Of a DNA stretch of 64,000 nt, positions 58,189-64,000 are shown piece by piece. The notes under the pieces were generated by a model. The model did not search any database. It saw only the letters and a list, made by a program, of their open reading frames with translations, and was not told where the DNA came from. The position numbers were made by a program, and so were the translations under genes. The number at the start of each line of letters is the position of its first letter. Positions within the stretch are counted from its first letter, which is position 1. This stretch comes from Streptococcus marimammalium DSM 18627 (GTDB taxonomy: Bacteria > Bacillota > Bacilli > Lactobacillales > Streptococcaceae), in assembly GCF_000380045.1 (NCBI RefSeq), contig NZ_KB904340.1, forward strand, positions 180,805 to 244,804. The letters are read 5' to 3'.

Positions 58189-58899
58189 TTATTCACTAAT
58201 AAGGGTTTCAAGACCAACCGCCATCATATCAGTAAAGGTTGTCTCACGTTCTTTTGCTGTTGTATCTTCTTCAGGATTAGTCAAATTATCTGAAATCGTC
58301 ATAATTCCCAAAGCCTCAACTTGATGTTTCGCAGCAAGGTAGTATAAAGCAGCTGCTTCCATTTCAACGGCTTTTATACCCATGCTACCAAGTTTAATGA
58401 TTTTATCAAAGAAATCAGAATAAAAAAGATCAGCTGATAAAACACTTCCCACATGAGTGGTTATTCCCAATTCCTTAGCAATATGATAAGCCTTATCTAA
58501 CAATTTAAAGCTTGCAATTTGTGGAAAATCAAATTCTGGCCAATCATTTCTAATAATGGCTGAAGTTGTTGCTGCTGCCTGTGCTAATACCAGTTCGCGA
58601 ACATGAACATCTTTAGACGTTGAACCTGCTGTACCAACACGAATCAATCGTTTAACACCATATTGAGTGATTAATTCATGGCCATAGATAGAAATAGAGG
58701 GCATTCCCATTCCTGTTCCCATCACACTTACACGATGCCCTTTGTAAAGTCCAGTATAGCCTAACATTCCTCTTACATCATTAAAAAGAACTGGATTTTC
58801 TAAAAAGTTTTCGGCGATAAATTTAGCACGTAAAGGATCTCCCGGTAAAAGAATTTTATCTGCTATTTCGCCAGCTTTTGCTGAAATGTGAATTGACAT
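58189..58899 (-). CDS. deoD: Purine-nucleoside phosphorylase, DeoD type (hexameric)
   Basis: A 236-aa enzyme cleaving purine nucleosides with phosphate. It starts [32 protein letters not shown], shown here in two parts ([10 protein letters not shown] and [11 protein letters not shown]). It has RVGTAGS for phosphate and [14 protein letters not shown] for the ribose. Fourth in the rpiA-deoB-punA-deoD operon. Confidence 0.97.
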   Translation of the reverse strand: MSIHISAKAGEIADKILLPGDPLRAKFIAENFLENPVLFNDVRGMLGYTGLYKGHRVSVMGTGMGMPSISIYGHELITQYGVKRLIRVGTAGSTSKDVHVRELVLAQAAATTSAIIRNDWPEFDFPQIASFKLLDKAYHIAKELGITTHVGSVLSADLFYSDFFDKIIKLGSMGIKAVEMEAAALYYLAAKHQVEALGIMTISDNLTNPEEDTTAKERETTFTDMMAVGLETLISE

Positions 58900-58908
58900 G
58901 TTTTCTCC

Positions 58909-59715
58909 TTATAAATCGACTAGTATTGATTTGATTAGATTCTTAAATTGATTTTTAATTCTTGAGGTAACCTCTACTACCTCATCATGATTTAGTTCTG
59001 ATTGGAATCCTGCTGCATAATTAGTAATAGCAGAAATGCCTAAAACTTTTAATCCTGAATGTGTAGCGACAATAACTTCTGGAACAGTAGACATACCAAC
59101 AGCATGAGCTCCCATAAGTTGGTAAGCTTTAATCTCAGCAGGTGTTTCATAAGTTGGGCCAGACACTCCTAAATAGACACCATTTTCAAGAGTCATTCCA
59201 AGGTTTTTTGCAACTTTGTGAGCAACTTCCCTGTAGGCTTTAGTATAGGCATCTGACATGTCTGGAAAGCGAGGTCCAAATTCTTCTAAATTAGAACCAA
59301 TCAATGGGTTTACACCAGTCATGTTAATATGATCTGTGATAGCCATCAGTGTTCCTGGTCCATAACCAATTCCACCAGCAGCATTGGTCACAATAACACC
59401 TTGACAGCCAAGTGCTTTCATAATCCTAACGGGAAAAGTCACTGTTTCAAGAGAATTTCCCTCATAAAAATGGAAACGTCCTTGTAAAGCTAAAACATAA
59501 CGTCCAGATAGTTTTCCATATACCAGTTTTCCAGCATGACCAACTACAGTAGATTGTCCCCAGTTAGGGATATCAGTGTAATCAATAACAATTCCTTCTT
59601 CGATATCATCTGCCAAATCACCAAGACCTGAACCCAAAATTAAACCGAATTCTGGTTTTGTCATGCCTTTTGTCTTTAAAAAGGCGGTTGTTTCCTTAAT
59701 TCTATCTAATAACAT
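58909..59715 (-). CDS. punA: Purine-nucleoside phosphorylase, PunA type (trimeric)
   Basis: A 268-aa inosine/guanosine phosphorylase: LILGSGLGDLADDI, VVGHAGKLVYG, VTNAAGGIG and GVYLGVSGPTYETPAE are the trimeric PNP motifs. Two different PNP types in one operon cover adenosine (DeoD) and 6-oxopurine nucleosides. Confidence 0.96.
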   Translation of the reverse strand: MLLDRIKETTAFLKTKGMTKPEFGLILGSGLGDLADDIEEGIVIDYTDIPNWGQSTVVGHAGKLVYGKLSGRYVLALQGRFHFYEGNSLETVTFPVRIMKALGCQGVIVTNAAGGIGYGPGTLMAITDHINMTGVNPLIGSNLEEFGPRFPDMSDAYTKAYREVAHKVAKNLGMTLENGVYLGVSGPTYETPAEIKAYQLMGAHAVGMSTVPEVIVATHSGLKVLGISAITNYAAGFQSELNHDEVVEVTSRIKNQFKNLIKSILVDL

Positions 59716-59760
59716 TTCTTCTCCTTTGTTATTGTTTTAACAAGACGTTTTAATGTCAAT

Positions 59761-60972
59761 CTACTTTAATTTACTTAAAAAACTCTCGCCAATCATCCCT
59801 TTTGAAACATCAAAATTCTCAGCAATAGTTGCTGAAATATCAGCAAAATGGCCTAAAGGAATAACTCCTCCACCTGTAAAGCTCTTACTAAACATTAAAA
59901 GCGGAATGTACTCACGTGTGTGATCTGTCCCAACAAAAGTTGGATCATTTCCATGGTCCGCAGTAATCATCAATAAATCATTTTCTTTCATATTATCCAT
60001 GATTTCTGGTAAACGGCTATCAAAAAGTTCTAAACAATCACGGTAACCTTCTGGATTACGGCGATGACCATATTGAGCGTCAAAATCAACTAGGTTAGTA
60101 AATGATAAACCTGTTTTGAACTCTTCAAGATTAAGGGTTTTAATGAGGGTATCAACACCATGTGAATCAGATTGGTTATGGCCCATATCATTAGAAATTC
60201 CAGATCCATTAAAGATATCATTAATTTTTCCGATAGCATATGTTGGAATTCCTCCATCATGTAAATGGTTTAAAACGGTATCAGAAAATGGTGATGTGGC
60301 ATAGTCATGACGATTAGCAGTTCTAGTAAAGTTCCCTGGTTCACCTACATAAGGTCTTGCAATAATACGACCTAAAAGTGATGGCCGCTCTAGTGTGATA
60401 GACCGAGCAAATTCACAAATCCTATACAACTCTTCAATCGGAATAATATCTTCATGGGCAGCAATTTGAAGAACTGGATCTGCTGATGTATAAACAATTA
60501 ACTCACCTGTATTCATTTGGCGTTCACCAAAATCAGCAATAACTTGAGTACCAGAGTATGGTTTATTGGCTTCTCTGATTACTTTTCTACCTGAAAATTC
60601 TTCAATTTTTTCAAGAATTTCTTCTGGAAAACCATTTGGAAAAACATCAAATGGCTCGGTGATTTTAAGTCCCATTATTTCCCAATGACCAGTTAGTGTA
60701 TCTTTTCCAAGTGATACTTCTTCAAGTTTAGTCACATAACCACTTGGATTATGTTCTTTTGCTACTGTTTTAAGGGGGAATTCCCTGGGAATATTTCCCA
60801 GTCCAATTTTTTGCATATTTGGAACCTCTAAACCAACTTGTTCAGAAATATGACCTAATGTATCAGATGCTGTATCTGGAATATCAACATTGAAAAATTG
60901 GTCAGCATCTGGAGCAGAACCAATACCTACTGAGTCAAGAACGATTAAATGTATGCGATCAAATTTTGTCAT
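59761..60972 (-). CDS. deoB: Phosphopentomutase
   Basis: Interconverts (deoxy)ribose-1-phosphate and 5-phosphate, linking nucleoside breakdown to the pentose phosphate pathway. The 403-aa alkaline-phosphatase-fold enzyme starts with [16 protein letters not shown], has [10 protein letters not shown] with the phospho-threonine, and [20 protein letters not shown] with metal ligands. Confidence 0.97.
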   Translation of the reverse strand: MTKFDRIHLIVLDSVGIGSAPDADQFFNVDIPDTASDTLGHISEQVGLEVPNMQKIGLGNIPREFPLKTVAKEHNPSGYVTKLEEVSLGKDTLTGHWEIMGLKITEPFDVFPNGFPEEILEKIEEFSGRKVIREANKPYSGTQVIADFGERQMNTGELIVYTSADPVLQIAAHEDIIPIEELYRICEFARSITLERPSLLGRIIARPYVGEPGNFTRTANRHDYATSPFSDTVLNHLHDGGIPTYAIGKINDIFNGSGISNDMGHNQSDSHGVDTLIKTLNLEEFKTGLSFTNLVDFDAQYGHRRNPEGYRDCLELFDSRLPEIMDNMKENDLLMITADHGNDPTFVGTDHTREYIPLLMFSKSFTGGGVIPLGHFADISATIAENFDVSKGMIGESFLSKLK

Positions 60973-60982
60973 TTACTTCTCC

Positions 60983-61663
60983 TTATTTCTTTTTATCAAT
61001 GATTGAAACACCATTTGATGACCCAACAATCACAGTATCAACCATATTGTTGAAAAGACCATGTTCGACCACACCAACAGTTTCATCCAATAATTTTGCT
61101 AATTTTTTAGGCTCATGAATGATATCAAAATGTAAGTCTATAATATGATGTTTCATATCAGTTACTAACAAATCACCTTTATCGTCATATCGATAGCTAG
61201 GTTTAAAACCTTGTTTTTCAAAATGACGAAAGAGTTGCTTAAATCCGTAAGGAATAACTTCTACTGGAACCTTAAAAGAACCAAGTTTTCTTGATAATTT
61301 AGAGTCATCAACAATCCAAATGTAATGTTTGGTATAACTTGCAACAATTTTTTCCATTAAAAGTGCTGCACCACCACCTTTAATTCCGTTTAAATCATCA
61401 TCAATTTCATCAGCACCATCAACTGTAACATCAACATGAGTAACTTCATCAATTGATTTCAAAGGAATACCTAATGCTTTTGCTTGAATTGTGGTATCGT
61501 GAGATGTCGTCACCCCAACAATATCAAGATTTTCTTCTTTGACACGACGACCAAGTTCTTCAACAAAAAAAGCTGCTGTTGATCCTGTCCCAAGACCAAC
61601 AATCATTCCATCTGAAACAAATTCAGCCGCTTTAATTCCAACTAATTGTTTTAAATTTTCCAT
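60983..61663 (-). CDS. rpiA: Ribose-5-phosphate isomerase A
   Basis: A 226-aa isomerase: [17 protein letters not shown] for phosphate, [20 protein letters not shown] with the catalytic acid, and [11 protein letters not shown] at the C-terminus. It heads the rpiA-deoB-punA-deoD-HEPN run, preceded by TAGGAG. Confidence 0.97.
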   Translation of the reverse strand: MENLKQLVGIKAAEFVSDGMIVGLGTGSTAAFFVEELGRRVKEENLDIVGVTTSHDTTIQAKALGIPLKSIDEVTHVDVTVDGADEIDDDLNGIKGGGAALLMEKIVASYTKHYIWIVDDSKLSRKLGSFKVPVEVIPYGFKQLFRHFEKQGFKPSYRYDDKGDLLVTDMKHHIIDLHFDIIHEPKKLAKLLDETVGVVEHGLFNNMVDTVIVGSSNGVSIIDKKK

Positions 61664-61693
61664 TATGACTCCTAGATAGTTTTATCAATAATA

Positions 61694-61702
61694 ATTATAT
61701 CA
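61694..61702 (-). promoter_or_regulatory. Extended -10 promoter of the rpiA-deoB-punA-deoD operon
   Basis: Minus-strand TGA-TATAAT, hexamer at 61694-61699, about 30 bases before the rpiA ATG. No canonical -35. Confidence 0.55.
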
Positions 61703-61810
61703 TATTTCATACTATTTTCGTATAAAGGTTGTAGATACTCTTCAAGAGAATTGCTTTTTCTTCATGTAAATTGATGAATAGTTAACTTTTTTTCAGTTTT
61801 TTTACTTACA

Positions 61811-61819
61811 TGTTATAAT
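61811..61819 (+). promoter_or_regulatory. Extended -10 promoter of mnmE
   Basis: TGT-TATAAT, hexamer at 61814-61819. The predicted start near 61826 lies at the edge of the first palindrome of the mnmE leader. Confidence 0.6.
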
Positions 61820-61826
61820 GTAATTA

Positions 61827-61859
61827 AGGACATTTGTCCTGAAAATTTGTTAAACAAAT
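61827..61859 (+). promoter_or_regulatory. Two consecutive palindromes in the mnmE leader
   Basis: First AGGACA-TT-TGTCCT (61827-61840), then ATTTGTT-A-AACAAAT (61845-61859). Both arms are perfect. They fill the leader from the predicted start to about 18 bases before the ATG. They could be protein-binding sites or short RNA stems. Confidence 0.5.
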
Positions 61860-61877
61860 GAAAAGATTGAGGTTTTT

Positions 61878-63251
61878 ATGATTACAAAAGAATTTGATAC
61901 CATTGCCGCTATTTCAACACCTCTTGGAGAGGGAGCTATTGGTATCGTTCGCCTTTCAGGAACAGATGCCATTTCAATTGCAAATCGTCTATTTAAAGAA
62001 AAAGATTTAAATAAAGTTGACTCTCACACCCTAAATTATGGCCATATCGTTGACCCTGATAATAATGAAGTACTTGATGAGGTGATGATTGGTGTAATGA
62101 AAGCACCAAAAACTTTTACCAAAGAAGATGTCATCGAAATTAATACACACGGTGGAATAGCAGTTACCAATGAAATATTACAACTCGTTTTGCGTCAAGG
62201 AGCACGCATGGCAGAGCCTGGTGAATTTACTAAACGTGCCTTTTTAAATGGGAGAGTTGACTTAACTCAAGCTGAAGCTGTAATGGACCTTATTCGCGCT
62301 AAAACAGATAAAGCCATGTCTATAGCCGTTAATCAATTAGATGGTTCTTTGTCTACTTTAATTAACAATACCAGACAAGAAATACTAAATACTCTTGCTC
62401 AAGTAGAAGTTAATATCGACTACCCTGAATATGACGATGTTGAAGAGATAACAACTGCACTCATCAAAGAAAAAACACAATCGTTTGAACGTTTGCTAAG
62501 TAATCTTTTAAAGACTGCAAAACGTGGCAAAATTCTAAGAGAAGGATTATCAACAGCAATTATTGGTCGACCAAACGTTGGGAAATCAAGTCTTCTTAAT
62601 ACGCTCCTCAAAGAAGATAAGGCGATTGTCACTGATATAGAAGGAACCACGCGAGATGTTATCGAAGAATATATCAATATTAATGGCGTGCCACTTAAAC
62701 TCATTGACACTGCTGGTATTCGTGAAACTGATGATGTTGTTGAGAAAATTGGTGTTGAGCGTTCTAAAAAGGCTCTTGAAGAAGCTGATTTGGTACTTCT
62801 AGTGTTAAATAGTTCAGAAAAACTCACCATGCAAGATAAGGAATTACTTGCAATCAGTCAAAACAGTAATCGTATTATCCTTCTCAACAAAACTGATTTA
62901 CCACAAGCAATTGAGGTAGAGGAACTTCCAGAAGATAGTATCAAAATATCTGTTTTAGAACATACCAATATTGATAAAATCGAAGAAAAGATAAATGCTA
63001 TTTTCTTTGATAATGCAGGTATTGTTGAAAAAGATGCGACCTATCTCTCTAATTCTCGTCATATATCTCTTATTGAAAAGGCTATTGAGAGTTTGAAGGC
63101 AGTTAACGATGGACTTGAACTACAAATGCCTGTTGATTTGCTTCAAATTGACTTGACAAAAACTTGGGAAATTCTTGGCGAAATTACTGGAGATGCAGCT
63201 CCTGATGAGCTAATAACACAGCTCTTTAGTAATTTTTGTTTAGGAAAATAA
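61878..63251 (+). CDS. mnmE: tRNA modification GTPase MnmE (TrmE)
   Basis: With MnmG it forms cmnm5U34 in tRNAs for split codon boxes. The 457-aa product has the N-terminal folate-binding domain ([20 protein letters not shown]), a helical domain, and the G domain with [12 protein letters not shown] near residue 228, [15 protein letters not shown] and NKTD. It ends FCLGK with the conserved C454. TTGAGG precedes the ATG. Divergent from rpiA. Confidence 0.97.
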   Translation: MITKEFDTIAAISTPLGEGAIGIVRLSGTDAISIANRLFKEKDLNKVDSHTLNYGHIVDPDNNEVLDEVMIGVMKAPKTFTKEDVIEINTHGGIAVTNEILQLVLRQGARMAEPGEFTKRAFLNGRVDLTQAEAVMDLIRAKTDKAMSIAVNQLDGSLSTLINNTRQEILNTLAQVEVNIDYPEYDDVEEITTALIKEKTQSFERLLSNLLKTAKRGKILREGLSTAIIGRPNVGKSSLLNTLLKEDKAIVTDIEGTTRDVIEEYININGVPLKLIDTAGIRETDDVVEKIGVERSKKALEEADLVLLVLNSSEKLTMQDKELLAISQNSNRIILLNKTDLPQAIEVEELPEDSIKISVLEHTNIDKIEEKINAIFFDNAGIVEKDATYLSNSRHISLIEKAIESLKAVNDGLELQMPVDLLQIDLTKTWEILGEITGDAAPDELITQLFSNFCLGK

Positions 63252-63333
63252 TTTGTCATTAATTAAATCTAACACCTCTTTCTAAATAATCTTCTAAGTT
63301 TCAAAAATCACATATAAAATCAATATTAAACAC

Positions 63334-63382
63334 AAAACACCCTAAGAATAAGGATTGCTTTCCTTAACTCTCAGGGTGTTTT
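63334..63382. terminator. Bidirectional terminator between mnmE and the surface-protein gene
   Basis: Perfect 10-base arms AAAACACCCT (63334-63343) and AGGGTGTTTT (63373-63382), with an inner AGG/CCT pair. Serves both converging genes. Confidence 0.8.
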
Positions 63383-63434
63383 CTTGTATAATGACTTCTT
63401 CAAATTACCTATCTAATTAAAATGAATAAAAATA

Positions 63435-64000
63435 TTACTCTTTTTTCTTATTTTTTTTAGACGTAATCAACAATGTCATACTCAATAGTATCGATAATAG
63501 TGCTTGAGGTAAAAATACTTTATCTGATTCACCAGTGTTAGGCAACATTTTCTTATAATGAATATTCTCCTTAACACTTTCATTAACTTTCGGTGCATTT
63601 ATAATTTTTTTGTAGATATGGATTGTATTACCTTTAGCATCTGTTGTCTGTAATTGCCCTTGTTTTCCTATTGTTTCAGCAACTTCTCCAGTTGGGGTGA
63701 CGATTTCTACCGTTGGAGTATAACTTGTTTCAACTACCGTACCATTCTTATCTTTTGCTTGAATCTTAACAGCATCTGGTTCTCCTACAAAATCTAAGCT
63801 TGGTTGGAAAGTAATCAAACCAGTAGCTGGATCAATACTGTAAGTACCAACCTCTTGACCATCTTTCATAGCTGAAACTGTTGTTGCTGGTTGATTATTG
63901 ACATCCAATAAGGTAATGGTCGCTAAGTCAATAGGGGCTGTGACATCACCTTCTGTGAACAACTCTTTAGCATCTATTGTCTGTGATTGTCCTTGTTTTC
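63435..64000 (-). CDS. LPXTG-anchored surface protein with CshA-type repeats, C-terminal part only
   Basis: The frame is open to the right edge, so the N-terminus is outside the window. The visible 188 codons end with the sortase signal LPNTGESDKVF, a hydrophobic stretch and KKNKKKE. Upstream lies one CshA-fibril-like unit: FTEGDVTAPIDLATITLLD, TYSIDPATGLITFQPSLDFVG, YTPTVEIVTPTGEVAETIG. KQGQLQT at its end recurs as KQGQSQT at the window edge, indicating tandem repeats of about 100 residues. Probably a fibrillar adhesin (inference). Confidence 0.85.
   Translation of the reverse strand, partial: KQGQSQTIDAKELFTEGDVTAPIDLATITLLDVNNQPATTVSAMKDGQEVGTYSIDPATGLITFQPSLDFVGEPDAVKIQAKDKNGTVVETSYTPTVEIVTPTGEVAETIGKQGQLQTTDAKGNTIHIYKKIINAPKVNESVKENIHYKKMLPNTGESDKVFLPQALLSILLSMTLLITSKKNKKKE

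Noticed and set aside
62420..62830. A 136-codon minus-strand frame inside mnmE
   Set aside because: Opposite to the G-domain of mnmE; serine-rich and without a ribosome site, so a shadow frame.
1..64000. CRISPR array or cas genes, prompted by the Csm6-like gene
   Set aside because: No regularly spaced direct repeats and no cas gene were found by eye; the HEPN gene stands alone.

Overview
The window is chromosomal DNA of a low-GC Gram-positive coccus, almost certainly a Streptococcus. The main evidence is the rexA/rexB pair (the streptococcal form of AddAB), a cpsY-cpsABCDE capsule locus, the murT-gatD and cdaA-cdaR-glmM neighbourhoods, and a sortase-anchored LPNTG surface protein. Gene content and the deoD/cpsY flank of the capsule locus fit the pyogenic group (S. 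parauberis, S. iniae or S. uberis type), but the species cannot be fixed by reading alone. I found no tRNA, rRNA, CRISPR array or intact insertion sequence.

Region 1 (1-31 kb) is core housekeeping, nearly all on the minus strand. It holds rexA (cut by the window edge) and rexB, an ABC-F ATPase, cca, a DegV/FakB-type fatty-acid binder, a DUF1149 protein, ferredoxin-NADP reductase, trmD-rimM, khpA and rpsP. These are followed by a TVP38-like membrane protein fused by overlap to a MacAB-type efflux operon, and divergently by a PrsW-like membrane protease. Next come pyrR-pyrP with a PyrR attenuator, rluD-lspA, the rplU-prp-rpmA ribosomal operon with an L21 leader, a CapA-like protein with a GNAT enzyme, and a six-gene run hemW / acyl-ACP thioesterase / HAD phosphatase / TIGR01906 / cysteine desulfurase / thiI.

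Region 2 (31-41 kb) is mostly cell-envelope control. The c-di-AMP operon cdaA-cdaR-glmM diverges from murT-gatD, which amidates lipid II. A second ABC-F protein, a small membrane protein and two tandem DUF1307 lipoproteins follow, then about 0.6 kb with no gene.

Region 3 (41-57 kb) is a Wzx/Wzy capsule locus read leftwards: cpsA-B-C-D-E, wzx, glf, a DUF4422 transferase, licD, a GT2 transferase, licD, wzy, tarI-like, tarJ-like and an acyltransferase. The regulator cpsY diverges from it. The combination predicts a polymer with galactofuranose, ribitol-phosphate decoration placed by LicD enzymes, and possibly O-acetyl groups.

Region 4 (57-64 kb) is the nucleoside-salvage operon rpiA-deoB-punA-deoD. 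It ends in an uncharacterised gene with a HEPN-type RNxxxH motif. mnmE diverges from it. The C-terminus of a CshA-like repeat surface protein runs off the right edge.

The most unusual signals are: (i) four genes (hemW, murT, an ABC-F gene, cpsY) whose only visible promoter is an extended -10 placed exactly six bases before the ATG with no ribosome-binding site, which predicts leaderless mRNAs; (ii) the HEPN protein coupled to deoD; (iii) the ribitol-phosphate/galactofuranose capsule cassette; (iv) two places where a terminator U-tract runs directly into an extended -10; and (v) palindromes at the start of the macAB-like and mnmE transcripts.
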